A stretch of DNA of 64,000 nt from Profftia sp020342455 (GCF_020342455.1 NZ_CP080506.1:124001-188000); one strand, 5' to 3'; shown: positions 9,901 through 22,354, numbered from the stretch's first letter. Program-made: numbers and translations. The notes: a model not told the origin generated them from the sequence alone.

Positions 9901-10160
9901 TAAATTCTTTATATATTATTATTCTTATTTATAAAAGTGTTTAAATTTTTAAAAGATCTTTGTTTTTAAATTTTCTTATATCTTATATCATCAATATCCT
10001 TCTTATCTATTTGATTAAAAAACCCAAATTAGGTTAATGTTAATTTGTATTAAACTATTATTTTCAATATATTAAACTTATTTATATTTAATAAATATTG
10101 ATTATAGCAATTTTAATATTATAATATATGCTCTAATATATGATTATTATTGAGGCTAAA

Positions 10161-10700
10161 ATGAGTTTAAGTGCAACTAATTTAATTTGGATTGATTTAG
10201 AAATGACCGGGTTAAATCCCTTAGTGAATAGGATTATTGAAATTGCAATATTAGTTACCGATATAAATTTAAATATTATTGCTGAAGGTCCAGTTATTGC
10301 TGTGCATCAATCTAATGAACATCTTGCTCTTATGGATGCATGGAATGTTCGTACTCATACTATGAGTGGTTTGGTAGATCGAGTAAAAAATAGTACCTTT
10401 AATACATGTTATGCTGAGAAAAAAAATATTGAGTTTTTACAGAATTTAGTTCCAGCAGGTGTATCTCCTATTTGTGGTAATAGTGTAGGGTATGATCGCT
10501 GTTTTCTTTCTCGCTATATGCCTTCACTCGAGCAGTATTTCCATTACCGTTACCTAGATGTTAGTACAATAAAAGAGTTAGTTATTCGTTGGAAACCGCA
10601 AATTTTAGCAGGATTTACAAAACAGCATACTCATAAAGCATTAGATGATATTCGTGAATCAGTAGCAGAGCTTGCTTACTATCGTAAATATTTTTTCTAG
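10161..10700 (+). CDS. orn: Oligoribonuclease (3'-5' exoribonuclease of short RNAs)
   Basis: Orn degrades the 2-5 nt RNAs (nanoRNA) left by other RNases to mononucleotides; it is essential in E. coli. The DEDDh exonuclease residues are all visible: IDLEMTG (Asp12, Glu14), GNSVGYDR, and HKALDDIRES near the C-terminus. The protein is 179 residues (E. coli 181). An ATG at 10140 in frame would add MIIIEAK, but the ATG at 10161 matches the family start and has GAGG (10152-10155) upstream, so I chose it. Probable rsgA debris lies upstream on the other strand. Confidence 0.97.
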   Translation: MSLSATNLIWIDLEMTGLNPLVNRIIEIAILVTDINLNIIAEGPVIAVHQSNEHLALMDAWNVRTHTMSGLVDRVKNSTFNTCYAEKKNIEFLQNLVPAGVSPICGNSVGYDRCFLSRYMPSLEQYFHYRYLDVSTIKELVIRWKPQILAGFTKQHTHKALDDIRESVAELAYYRKYFF

Positions 10701-11678
10701 TTTTAAGTTATTTTTAATTATACAAGGTAAAGGTTTATATCTTTAATCATTCTTTGTGTGAAAATTTTTTATTATTTCTATCTACTTAATTATAGAATAT
10801 ATAAATAGTATTATACTATTTATTACATACTAAAAGTAAGTAATAAATATCATTTTTTACTTAAAAATGATAATATTATGTAATATACTATCCTAAAACA
10901 TTTCGTTAATTATATATCCAATGAAAATATATATTATTAATATTTCGTATAAAGCATATAATTCTAAAAATATTTCTAATTATAACTAATGTTAATAAAT
11001 TTTAATTTCTTACGATATGATCTAAATTTAGATAAATTGCCTGGTATCAGTTATATAAATAAACTTATTTAAGATATTTATTTTTATAATTAGAAAAGTA
11101 TATTTCAAATATTATAATATTTATGTATTGCTATATAAACAATCTTAATATAGTTCCCTCTTGTTAAATTTAGAATACAAAAAACATCATTCATCTATAT
11201 GAATTATTTTTGTAAAACAATATACAATAAAAAATATTTAAATAACTTACTATATAGACTATAATCTATTAGTCCTATTAGTTAATATTCAATATTAAAA
11301 TACTTATCTTTTTATTTATTTTTAATTATTTATACTACCAATAGTATAAAAGTAATGTGTATCCTCTATAATATTTATTATAAAATAACTCAATCCGTAC
11401 TTTAACAGCGTATTAGTATAATAAGGCTAGTTTATAATAAAATGCTTATATTATGTAATATAATTTATTAATATTAAAATATGCTTTTATAAAGTATATT
11501 TAGAAGATATTTATGAGATCCTCAACATTATATAACGTATAATTATTGTAATAAATGATTAGTGAATTTTTTACTATATTTTCTATTAATTATCTATATT
11601 AAAATCATTAGTTATTTTATATAAATATGAAAAATATTTTATTCAAGTTAAAGTCTTGTTTAGTAAATTTATTTAATA
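10701..11678. other. Gene-free stretch where the rest of hemY would lie
   Basis: No intact gene. On the minus strand this follows the hemY relic. Its length (978 bases) is close to the roughly 930 bases needed for the missing C-terminal part of HemY. Directly behind the stop the same frame shows at most a faint trace (a Leu-Leu pair in place). This may be hemY decayed beyond reading. Confidence 0.4.
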
Positions 11679-11945
11679 TTATATGTTTTTCCTTTTATTT
11701 TTATGCTTAAAGCGGTCAAAAAAGATACGTGTATGAGTTCTAATATTTAATATTAAACTTATTACCCATGCAACTATTAATAATATAGTAAAAATTAGTA
11801 TAAGCATAATTAATATTAATGTAATATTAGTTTTAATATTCAATGTGTTCGTCTGAATTAAAAGATGGTATTGATGGCTAGAAAGTATTGGTCCAAAAAA
11901 ACATCCAGAGATTATTATAATAAAGAGTAATAAAACTTTAATCAT
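11679..11945 (-). pseudogene. hemY: N-terminal relic of hemY (membrane domain only)
   Basis: The 88-codon frame opens MIKVLLLFIIIISGCFFGPILSSHQ-style and aligns along its length with the start of E. coli HemY (MLKVLLLF, GPMIAGHQ, VLIQTDNYNIET, then a second membrane helix and AHTRGWF). Two hydrophobic helices cover about residues 1-20 and 40-68, and the peptide ends in a basic tail (RFKHKNKRKN). HemY is normally about 400 residues; the periplasmic-side tetratricopeptide part is gone. The start has AGGGA upstream. Because the frame has stayed open in a window where deserts accumulate stops quickly, a short membrane peptide may still be made, but loss of function is the simpler reading. Confidence 0.8.
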
Positions 11946-12690
11946 TAAATTATTTTCCCTGTGCTATGTGTATAGCATATCTCGTATATTATTAAGTATC
12001 ATGATATGAGTCAGTTCTAGTTTAAAATATTTTTCTAGTAATATGTAATTTTTATTGTTAAAAGAGATTATAAAATTATTTCTTTTAATTATTTAAGAAA
12101 AATTAATTTAAGGGTTATCTATATTAAAGTAAGAATTAATCCAGGTTATAAATGCTATAATAAATTATTATAAGTGTTAGATTAACAATCTTGCATGTTT
12201 ATGATAAAGTAAACAATTAGGCACTAATATTTTTACTAGGTATTTTAGTTAAGTAATAATTTATTAAATTTAATGCTATTATTTAATCCTTGTAAGGTAC
12301 ATCAATTAAATAAAAAGATACTATCTCTTGATTAAATCATATTGCCATGCTAAATAGTAATTAGATACTTTAATTTGTATATATATGGGAATTGTTTTCT
12401 TAATTGTTTTATTTTTAAAATTAAATATCTATTTAATAAGACAGATAATTAATCTTTAATAACATTATAATTAAGATTAATTTCAACCTTCTTGTTATTT
12501 ATCTCTAATAATTAGATACTTTTCTTTATAATATTGGGTGCCTTGATAAAACACTAACATACTATATTTAGGTAAATTTTTATAAAATATATACAGGTAT
12601 TATACTAAATATTTTACATATTGCTTGTTATAAGGATAAAAATTATTAAAGTAATTTACATTAATAGTGCTTATAAAAAGTTAAAGCAAC

Positions 12691-12714
12691 GTATTACTAT
12701 TTAAATAGTAATAC
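12691..12714. repeat. Perfect 24-bp palindrome
   Basis: GTATTACTATTT followed at once by its reverse complement. It lies in the desert between hemY and obgE, with no gene within 700 bases. Function unknown. Confidence 0.75.
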
Positions 12715-14393
12715 TCTTAATATTTAACTATTTAAATGTCTTAATAATTAAAGTGTCTTAATTATTTAATTTTTTAGTATAATAAGGATAAAATATGTAA
12801 TATTTTTTATATTTGTTATGTAGTTTTTATTAGTTTATTAGTAATAATACTATATAGTATTCTGATTAAAATATATGTAAATAATTATATTATAGACTAG
12901 TACTAAATGCTATAACTAAATTTTAGTATATTCTTAGTGTTAATCTTTATGTATTTACTAATATTTTATATATATTTAATATAATTATTTTAATTAAGTT
13001 TAAGTATTTATTTTTTGGATCTTTTATCTATTTGTAATGTTGACTACTTACTTTATTTTATAAATATATTGAACTGTGTTATCTGTTGATGATTTATATA
13101 TAGTCATTAAATATCCTATATTTATACATCATTACTAGCATATTTAAATACCTGTATATTTCTAGTCTCATTTTTAACTAGAATAGTTAATTGTTAGCTA
13201 ACTATAATTTATTGGTAATACATATTAGTAATTTTCTTATATTTTAACCAGAGAATAAAATATATATTTATTGTATAATGTCACTGCTTATTATTTTAAT
13301 AATTGAAATAATCTTACTTTGCCAATGTGATTTTTATTTAATACTTATTATAATGAAAAAATTTAGTGGCATTCATATATAATATATGACGTGCATACAA
13401 AACTAATTCAGTATCTTTTCTAGAAAATTTTTCTATGATTACAATGTAATATTCATGCTTACTTTTCTATAATATTATTTATATTAGAACAGGTAAATAT
13501 TTATATGTTTTGAAAAACTAGAGATAATTTACTGGTAATTTACTAGTATTTTGCAAGATTTACGTTTTTAGACACATTTAAGTGTCTTATAACAAAACAG
13601 TGCATTTTACTATATTGTATAACGTTTTCTTTGGAGTACTATCTATTGTATATCTTGATAATATTATATTAAATAATTAGGATGAGCCGTGCTAACTTAT
13701 ATAGTTAGTTATTATATAAAAACTTACTATGATTTTTTTTAGTTCAAGATAATTAGGATCTTTGTCCTAATTATTACATATATTAAATAATATTTGACTT
13801 ATCGTTAAAGATTTCCTTATACAAATAATTATTATCTCTATTGATTGAGTTATTAGCATAAAGTATTTATAAGTATTAATAGTAATATCCAAATTTTCAC
13901 GCCAAAGTTTTTAACTATATTTATTGTTATTCAACTGTAAAGAGCTACGCGGTTAATAATTGATAATTAACATAGAAAAGCATGTATTAATTACTTATTT
14001 AACTCTAATATAAATTATTAAATCTATATCCCAAAGAAGGTTAATAATATTTGATTTTCATATTCTAATTTAATAAATATTAAATATGAGCTACTATTTA
14101 CTCTAATATAGTTAGTTACCGTTACTATATATATATCAGTAAATATAATTTTTTAAATTTAAAATTTTAAAACCATATAGATCTCGTACGATAAAGTCTA
14201 ATATTATACAACTCAGCTCTAATATTAACGGTTTACATACTGGATATACGCTCACTATATGAAGATCTTAGAAAGCTTTATATTTTATATATATGCACAA
14301 CACAAGTATTAAATAAAATTTTTATACTAAATAGATAATAATCTACGCCAAGACTGCAAGAAAAAATCTAATATCTTGTATTTAATATACAAA

Positions 14394-14419
14394 TGTATTA
14401 ACATACACATGTTAATACA
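14394..14419. repeat. Inverted repeat, 11-bp perfect arms
   Basis: TGTATTAACAT at 14394-14404 is mirrored by ATGTTAATACA at 14409-14419 across a 4-base loop. It lies in the same desert. Could form a hairpin in RNA; no gene nearby. Confidence 0.7.
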
Positions 14420-16306
14420 AAAAGTTCTAGTATGTTACTCAAAATAATAACTTCCACCTTATTTTGTATATAAGTATCTACTTACTTGTTATTATGTGTT
14501 GATATTAGTGTGACTTCTATGATAATATTTAGAGCTATTATATACAGATATAATTAGATATATTACTCTTATAATAGCTATAAGAAAATAATTAGTGTTA
14601 TATTTAGTTTTTATATTGAATGTTTAATTAGACTAATTTAGTATTTCTTATAGATATAATCTATTTTATTTTACAATTTATCTTGTTATTTAATTATATT
14701 AAACTTGTAGCCTAAATTCTGGGGGATATTAATACTTTTTTACCAAAAAATAATAGACATAAAGAGTAATTATAAGATACTTAATTAAGATTTATATAAA
14801 ATAAAATATACTGCTTATTTATTAAGTATTATCTATTTTAATACTCCATAATTTATTAATACATAATTTTATACCTATACTTAGGATAATAAAGTATTTG
14901 GGTAATGGTAGTGTTTTAAATACAAAATATGACCATTATATTAGATATATATATCATCAATTAATAATATTATGTTCTTATATAACCTACTAGGATCATC
15001 TAAAAAAGATCTATAGATTTATATATCTTAACTTTCTTATTTAAACATTATTTTATAAAACTTCTTAGTTTTATTACAATATTTAGGCAATAATATGATT
15101 CCATAAATACAATAATATAAGAAAAAATAGCTACAAAAAAACTTAATTGAAGTTATTAGTATATCTTCCTAGAAGGATAATATAATAGATCATCTCATTC
15201 TATATAGTTCTTAATTGTGTTGATCATACCATAAAAAATTTTTTATTTAATAATGACTTTAAAGCTGAGAACATAATTATGTTCATCAAATTACGTTATA
15301 GCAATATTATTATTAATAAATATTATAACTCATAATATTTATATATTTTATAAATGAAGTAATCTTTTTATTATAAAATAAATAATTTTTTATTAGATAC
15401 GTTAATAAGAAATTTCTCTTGTTATAATAATATTATTTTATAGAATAAAATTAATTGCTGTATATTTAAAATTTTTAGTTATTTTTAATAAAAATATATC
15501 TTAATATTCTTGTCTAGTAATAAACTATTATATCTTATGTTTTGTTTATTTTATGTTATTATTATGAGTATCATCATATACTGTAATTACTATATTTAAT
15601 TTATCAGTTATGATGATTATATTTTATAGTCTTTTATATTTTTTCTTTTAAAAAGCAATAACAACCTTACTCGTAGTCAGTAAGTATTCTTTAATTAATT
15701 GTTATAATATAAAAGCATTAATATGCTTTATAAGATTAAAACTAAATGTAGTAATTATTGTAATTATTATTATAATTTATATATGAGTTAAAGTTTTTTA
15801 GTTTAAAATGACAGTATAAACTCATATTATGAATAATTTTACTTATTACAACAATAAATATAAAAATATTTTATCATTCTATATGCTATAATATTTTTTG
15901 ATGTATCATATAATTAATAAAATTTTTCATTTTTTACATTAACTTAAAAGATATATACCTTGCTATTATTTAATGTAATTTATTATATGTACTTATTAGG
16001 ACTAATTTTATAATATCTTAAGATATATATTTATTATTGTAATATATAGTATTTTTTTTAACTAAGCATAATAATATTCTATTGACTCTAATTTTTACTA
16101 TATAAATTTAATAAATTTAGAAAATTACTTCTATTTGGGTGATTATGCTTAATATATTCTTCAGTTAATACTTTGTACATATTTAATTTAAAATTACTCA
16201 ATATAAATTTATATATTTAATATTATTAAGCTTTATCAATATTTTTATATGTAGTAATATTTAGTATCTAAACATTTAGTCCACAAATTATTTACGGAGA
16301 TAATTA

Positions 16307-17383
16307 GTGAAATTTGTAGACGAAGCATTGATTTATATCAAAGCTGGTGATGGTGGTGATGGTTGTATTAGTTTTCGTCGTGAAAAATATATTCCACGTG
16401 GTGGCCCGGATGGTGGTGATGGTGGTGATGGTGGTGATATTTATGCATTTGCTGATGAAAACCTCAGTACTTTAATTAACTACCGTTTTAAAAAGAAATT
16501 TCAAGCAGAATCTGGACATCATGGCCATAACCGAAAATGTACAGGTAAGAGAGGTCGTAATTTAATTATAAATGTTCCAGTAGGCACTCGTGTTATGGAT
16601 GTAGATACCGGTGAATTATTAGGAGATTTACATTATTATGGTCAAAAAGTTATGATTGGTAAAGGAGGATGGCATGGATTAGGTAATAGCCGCTTTAAAT
16701 CATCCACTAACCGTGCCCCACGTCAAAATACTTTAGGCTCTCAAGGTGACCAGCGCAATTTAAAGTTAGAACTTTTATTATTAGCAGATGTTGGTATGCT
16801 TGGCGCACCTAATGCGGGTAAATCATCTTTTATCCGTGCAGTTTCTGCTGCAAAACCAAAGGTTGCTGATTATCCATTCACCACGTTATTTCCAAGTCTT
16901 GGTGTTGTAAGGATGGATAATCATCAAAGTTTTAAAGTTGCAGATATACCCGGTCTTATTAAAGGAGCCTCTGAAGGAGTTGGTCTAGGTATTCGTTTTC
17001 TTAAACATTTAGAGCGTTGTCATATATTATTGCATCTTATAGATTTATCTATCATAAATAAAAAGGATTTAACTTATAATATAAGAGTTATTATAAATGA
17101 ACTACGAAAGTATAGTAATACTCTTTTTCATAAACCACGCTGGTTAGTATTTAATAAAACAGATTTAATGGATTTTAAAGAAGCACAAAAAATTGCACAA
17201 GTTATTATAGAAGATCTTAATTGGGAATCAAAATACTATTTAATATCTACGATTAATTATAATGGTATAAGATTATTATGTTGGGATATTATGCAGTTTC
17301 TAAATAAATATCCACGTAAAATTAAAATAGAAAAATGTAAGCAATTTAATTTCACTTGGGATGACTGTAGTATATATAAATAA
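16307..17383 (+). CDS. obgE: GTPase ObgE/CgtA, missing the acidic C-terminal tail
   Basis: Obg is a ribosome-associated GTPase acting in large-subunit maturation. The glycine-rich Obg fold (residues 1-158) is intact, with the GGPDGGDGGDGGD repeat at about 33-45. The G domain shows G1 GAPNAGKS, G3 DIPG and G4 NKTD. The protein has 358 residues against 390 in E. coli: it stops after FTWDDCSIYK, where the E. coli protein goes on into a tail rich in Asp and Glu. The start is GTG with CGGAGA (16295-16300) ahead, and the N-terminus MKFVDEA is exactly the family start. Its usual upstream partners rplU and rpmA are not here. Confidence 0.96.
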   Translation: MKFVDEALIYIKAGDGGDGCISFRREKYIPRGGPDGGDGGDGGDIYAFADENLSTLINYRFKKKFQAESGHHGHNRKCTGKRGRNLIINVPVGTRVMDVDTGELLGDLHYYGQKVMIGKGGWHGLGNSRFKSSTNRAPRQNTLGSQGDQRNLKLELLLLADVGMLGAPNAGKSSFIRAVSAAKPKVADYPFTTLFPSLGVVRMDNHQSFKVADIPGLIKGASEGVGLGIRFLKHLERCHILLHLIDLSIINKKDLTYNIRVIINELRKYSNTLFHKPRWLVFNKTDLMDFKEAQKIAQVIIEDLNWESKYYLISTINYNGIRLLCWDIMQFLNKYPRKIKIEKCKQFNFTWDDCSIYK

Positions 17384-18046
17384 ACAGAATTCATCGTATC
17401 CTTGTATGTATTAATCTTAATAAAAAATAATAATTGTATTCATTATATTTATTTAATTTTTAATATTTTTACATGTATAAAATAATAAAACATTGTACTT
17501 TACAGATCTAAAATTTGTAATCAGATATCTATTAAAGCAACATTGCTTTTGTAAAATTATTCATATAAAATTTTAATTTTTTATTAATATTAAAATTTTA
17601 TTAGTAGAAAACATTGATATAGTAGGTTATATTCGTTGAATACTTATAATATGATACTATATTTCAATTGTTTAATATGATTGAATCTCATGAGGTTTTT
17701 TTATCAAAAAACAGTTAACTAATTGTATATAAGGTTATTATTTTTTATTCTAAAAAACTTTATATGTTTATCTTTAGTAATACATCAAAATAACATGGAT
17801 TATCTTAGGTATTTTAATTTTTAATTAAATTAAGTAATTGTATAACTTTATTTTTAATATATTTCTAAATAAGAATAATTTTATATTAAAAATGTTTTTT
17901 TGATATAAAATAAGGATATTTATATATATAAAGTACAAAAATTCTTTTATTAATTAATATAAAAATTTTAACTGTATTATTTATTTTTTATTTTTATATG
18001 TTAGTATTATTACTAACTATAATAATAATATAATTAATGAGGAAAT

Positions 18047-18072
18047 TTATTCTCAATATATATTGAGAATAA
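18047..18072. repeat. Perfect 26-bp palindrome
   Basis: TTATTCTCAATAT followed directly by its own reverse complement, with no loop. It is about 660 bases past obgE in a gene-free stretch. It could extrude as a cruciform or be an operator left from a lost gene; nothing decides between these. Confidence 0.8.
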
Positions 18073-18643
18073 TGTAAGATAAAACTCTTGTAATTATAAA
18101 AAATAATTTTATTAGAAAATACTAAGTTTATAGTTTATAGTTTTTTAGTTCTATAAGAGACTGGTCTGATATAATAATTTATATAAAATTTATCTAAATT
18201 ATTAAATATAGCTATTAATAATATCTTCTTTAATGAATACAGCAAGTAATTTACATTATTTATAATAGTAGTTTACTATAAGGAGAATCTACTTTCTTTT
18301 ATAAGTAATTTACTATAGTTATGTTGATTACATTATCTATTATATATAAATATGAATATAAAATAATGTTAGTTGTAAACTACTACATTATTAATAAAAA
18401 ATTAATTATATTATCATTATAGATATAATTATAATATAATTAATTTTTAAAATACACTGCTCTTAAAATACCTTAATACTATTACTTTTTTATTATTTTA
18501 TTCATATTTAATAAAATATACTTTTATATTAAAATATAATTTTTTATATAGATATTCATGGTATATTTCTTATAACAAAACAATTAATAAAAAATGCTTT
18601 TAGCAAATTTTAATAATTGTTATCATTATAAAAAGATATATAT

Positions 18644-18672
18644 CCATATAAATAGAATATTTATTTATATGG
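18644..18672. repeat. Inverted repeat, 11-bp perfect arms
   Basis: CCATATAAATA at 18644-18654 pairs with TATTTATATGG at 18662-18672 across 7 bases. It lies downstream of ygfZ (minus strand) and might serve as a weak terminator, but no clear T run follows on the minus strand. Confidence 0.6.
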
Positions 18673-18871
18673 TGAATAATTGACTTATAAAATCTATTTT
18701 TTTTATTTGTTTAAATATTAAATTATATATATTTATAATTGTATAAATAATAAATTATCTAATAAATTATTATATTTGATATTAATCAATTTTACTATAT
18801 TTATTTTTATATAAATATAAAAGTTATATATTAAGAATTATAAAAAATTATACACCCTACTAGAATGTTGT

Positions 18872-19861
18872 TTACTTTACTAATAAGTACGGTAATTTTT
18901 GAATATTCAAAATACTATTTTGATCATTACAAACACGAATTATACTGTTATCTTCTAGATTTTTATTCAATATAGCCTGAATACTTATACTACCATCTTC
19001 CATGCGTATGGAGGCCAATATATTACCAGTGCGGTGCCATTTTTCTCCTAATTTTACCTCTAAATAATCATTTTCCTGGGGGAAATGATTTGCTGTTCCT
19101 TTGAGCCAGTACAAAGACCTGTGATTTGAACCACGGTATTGAGCTCTTGCGATCATTTCTTGTCCAATATAACATCCTTTATGAAAACAAATTCCTCCTA
19201 ATGCCTGAAGGTTAATTGCCTGTGGAATCAGTTTACCACTATTTGCATGATTAATTATTGGATGACCTGCTTCTATCTCAAGTTCAATCCATTGTTTATT
19301 ATCATTAAGTATCACATGTCCTTTTAAAACGCTTAAAAATTTATCAGCTATAGGAATAGACATAATTAATAAATAGCGATCTTTTGGTTTGGCCAAATAA
19401 ATTATTGTAGTTTCTTTTTGCGTTATTACTGGTACTATTATATTAGGTAGTTGTGGAAAAAATAAATCTATTAGGATATTAGCGGCGTTTAAACCAGCCA
19501 CACCGAGAATAACAACCTGATGATTAGTAGTAATAGTAAGGTTAGAAAATACGGCATATTTCTTAAGTTCAGTTATCTGATTATTAGCAACACTACGACG
19601 AATTATATAAGATAAATATCTTGATTGATAAAATAATCGTAAATCACACAATATCTTACCTTTGGCATTACAATGACCACATAAAATATGTTCTTGTTTG
19701 GTTAATGCCATGATATCTACTGTTAATTGTCCTTGTAAATATTTTCTAGCATCAGGACCAATAACATTTATAACTTGCAAGTCATTAAGCAACATAATAG
19801 TAGGAGGTAAATCTTCAGAGGCTACAGGTTGACGCGGTGTACAAAAAAAATTAAAAGACAT
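18872..19861 (-). CDS. ygfZ: Folate-binding protein YgfZ (iron-sulfur protein maintenance)
   Basis: YgfZ uses a folate to support the assembly or repair of certain Fe-S enzymes such as the tRNA methylthiotransferase MiaB. The 329 residues match E. coli (326). The hallmark KGCYIGQEMIARAQYRG with the essential Cys is present, as are QGQLTVDI, LTELKKYAVFSNL-like and NLQALGGICF blocks. The start ATG has only a weak ribosome site. An AAGAAA-G-TTTCTT mini-hairpin lies directly upstream and could limit translation. It stands alone between two deserts; the E. coli neighbour sdhE is not visible. It makes sense alongside the isc genes that follow. Confidence 0.95.
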   Translation of the reverse strand: MSFNFFCTPRQPVASEDLPPTIMLLNDLQVINVIGPDARKYLQGQLTVDIMALTKQEHILCGHCNAKGKILCDLRLFYQSRYLSYIIRRSVANNQITELKKYAVFSNLTITTNHQVVILGVAGLNAANILIDLFFPQLPNIIVPVITQKETTIIYLAKPKDRYLLIMSIPIADKFLSVLKGHVILNDNKQWIELEIEAGHPIINHANSGKLIPQAINLQALGGICFHKGCYIGQEMIARAQYRGSNHRSLYWLKGTANHFPQENDYLEVKLGEKWHRTGNILASIRMEDGSISIQAILNKNLEDNSIIRVCNDQNSILNIQKLPYLLVK

Positions 19862-22030
19862 AAGAAAGTTTCTTAATAACTATATAGTGATATAATTAAG
19901 CTCTTTATAGAAAAGCATAGTTTTAGAAAGTAATTTATAATTAGATTAGTTTTATGCATATAAGTTTTATTATATGTTAGATATATAAATATTTATTTTA
20001 CTTTTATATATATTGTAGTTGATTTAATTTTAAGTCACTACAAAGATTAATTATAATTTTATTGTACAAAATTTATGATATATTATTCCTATGTATAAAA
20101 TTGAGTTACTTATTTTAATATTATAAGTAATTGATAAAACATACTTTAACGTGTTTAGTTACTAACTAAACTAGTAATGTTAATTTGAATTAAGCAAAAA
20201 ATCATATTTTTTTATAAAACTTACTTATTATTTTATACATTTAATAGATGTACTTTTAGGTTATAAGTTTTCATATTGTAAAGATATTTTATCTTTTTTA
20301 AACTTTACATTAATATCATAAATTTTTAAGTAATTACTATAATCGATTAACTAATTAAGTTTACTTATATACAACTGATTTTATATTCAAGATAGTTATT
20401 TTAAATTATTCTTATTTAAGGTAACTATTTAAGTCAATACAATCATCAATAATTAGTTGTTTTTTAAACTGTCTTTATTATTTAGATATTTTATCTTATC
20501 TTGATTATATTTACATCATTTATTTATTAAAAATTGTATATTAATTTTTGTTTTTAAGGCATGATAACTTTTCCTAAGTAATTATATAATTATTAAAGTA
20601 ATACAAAACATTAAAATACATTTTAGTAAAATTCCCTTATTTTATTTTTTATTTTTAATGAGATGTTTTTATTCGAAAAAAATATTTATATATAAAAGAT
20701 ACTACTAGGTAATATAAAAGACCATAATATTTATAATTATCAGTATACATATAAACATATAATTGATGTTTTTATGCTATCTTTGTTAATTACCATAACA
20801 AAAAATTATTATTTTGCCTATTATTTTATCTAATTATATTTATAAATATTAGTAATATCTACTTTAGTAATTAATCTAATATAAAGTGGTATTATACATA
20901 ATGTAGATATTTAAGATTTTTATCTTAAAGATTTTATAAGTATTATTCATTAGGTGGTAATATTATCTATTCTATTATATATCCATATAAATGCGTATAT
21001 TATGTAATAATATACATGAATGAGTAATATTCACAATATTATTGTGAAGGTATCTATATTTTAAAATCTAGTTAACAGTGGTTATAATATAATAAATAAT
21101 ATCTTTTAAATAAATCTTATTAACATCATTTACTCATAAAAGTAAACATAATGTCAAGTATTAAATATTTTATAAAAAATTTTCTTCTTAAATAATTTTA
21201 AGATCAATACCTAGTAAATTCTTATGATCATTTAGTTTTATTTAAAATAGCATCTCCAGTATCTAAATACTGCATTGTTATTGCAAATCAGACAAACTGA
21301 ACTTTAAAATAAGAGTAAAATTAATTCTATATTATTTAGGATAACCGTTAATATATTTAAGATAATTTTATTGATAAGTAGTTATTACTATAACGTTAAG
21401 CTTGAACAATAATATCTCATTTTTTTTAAGTATATTAATTGTTTCACATTCTTATTACCCTGCGTATTGATAAAAAATTTATTATAATTTAGTACTATCC
21501 AAAAAAATATAATTCTAACTATATAATAAAAAATATAATAGTCATGTTATATTTTGTTTTTCTATACGATATTGTGTTTATAATTTATTAAGTAATTTTA
21601 TATAAATACGTTCTTTATTAAAAGTTGAGGATTAGTAATATTATGCGACATATTACTCTTAATAATATTTATAAAATTTTATATCTAATTAAAAAAAGAG
21701 TTAAAGCTATAATAAATAATGTTATATAATATATAAAATAACTATGTAGTTATGTACTATAAGTTTCTTAAAATATTACTATTCACATAAAAGGTATTAT
21801 TTATTAATAATATACTTTATATGTAATATTTTAAATTATATATAAATAAAAATTAAGGATATTTTTATCTAAAAAATTTATTAAAATTTATAATTTTTAC
21901 AGTGACTAATATAAGATATTATATATAATATTCCAATATTAGTTTATTGTATTTTTATAAGTTACTTTAGTGATAAAGTTTTCTATTAAGTGATGTATAA
22001 TAGTAAAACTCTTTGATAATTGAGGGTAGT
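19862..22030. other. Gene-free stretch before the iscA-hscBA-fdx cluster
   Basis: No gene recognisable. iscR, iscS and iscU, which precede iscA in E. coli, are not here; iscS-iscU are at 55860-57501. A perfect palindrome lies at 21030-21048. Around 21220-21300 the plus strand reads a peptide-like run (VLFKIASPVSKYCIVIANQ) that may be gene debris; I could not name it. Confidence 0.6.
21030..21048. repeat. Near-palindrome, 9-bp perfect arms
   Basis: TTCACAATA (21030-21038), one central T, then TATTGTGAA (21040-21048). The shape is that of a dimeric operator, but no gene starts within 900 bases, so it is noted only as a structure. Confidence 0.6.
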
Positions 22031-22354
22031 ATGTCTATCAGTATAAGCTACGCTGCTGCACAGCGCATACGTATATTTTTAGTAAATCGTGGAAAAGGTT
22101 ATGGTTTACGCTTAGGTATTAAAAATTCTGGTTGTTCTGGAATGACCTATATACTAGAACTTATTGATGCACCTAATAAATATGATGTAGTATTCGAGGA
22201 TAAGGGAATAAAAATGATTATTAATAGTAATATTTTGCAATATCTTGATGGAACAAAGCTAGATTTCGTAAAAGAAGGTCTAAAAGAAAGTTTTAAGTTT
22301 AATAATCCCAATATAATTAGTGAATGTGGATGTGGTAAAAGCTTTAATATCTAA
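22031..22354 (+). CDS. iscA: Iron-sulfur cluster assembly protein IscA
   Basis: A-type carrier that takes Fe-S clusters from the IscU scaffold to target proteins. The 107 residues equal E. coli. The three cluster ligands are in place: Cys35 in NSGCSG and the ECGCG pair near the C-terminus. The ATG at 22031 gives the family start MSISISYAA and has TGAGGG just upstream; a TTG at 22013 in frame would add six residues and is rejected. It is first in a run iscA-hscB-hscA-fdx with gaps of 106, 81 and 164 bases, wider than in E. coli. Confidence 0.97.
   Translation: MSISISYAAAQRIRIFLVNRGKGYGLRLGIKNSGCSGMTYILELIDAPNKYDVVFEDKGIKMIINSNILQYLDGTKLDFVKEGLKESFKFNNPNIISECGCGKSFNI

Larger units (their letters stand above)
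11946..16306. other. 4.4-kb gene-free desert upstream of obgE
   Basis: Very AT-rich, stops in all frames, no gene that I recognise. In E. coli hemX, hemD and hemC precede hemY, and rplU and rpmA lie upstream of obgE; none is readable here. Two perfect palindromes are present (12691-12714 and 14394-14419). Stretches near 13350-13480 and 14180-14450 are slightly richer in G+C and may be gene debris, but I could not assign them. Confidence 0.6.
17384..18871. other. Gene-free stretch between obgE and ygfZ
   Basis: No gene recognisable. Contains a perfect 26-bp palindrome (18047-18072) and a hairpin with 11-bp arms (18644-18672), which lies about 200 bases past the ygfZ stop on the minus strand. 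Confidence 0.6.

Noticed and set aside
13350..13480. A minus-strand run resembling the DnaA C-terminal domain (RKDTELVLYARHILYM)
   Set aside because: Only a few residues fit and the following segment does not; not enough to call a gene.
21220..21300. Peptide-like run VLFKIASPVSKYCIVIANQ considered as a pseudogene
   Set aside because: I could not match it to any protein; about 20 codons of open, varied sequence can arise by chance.
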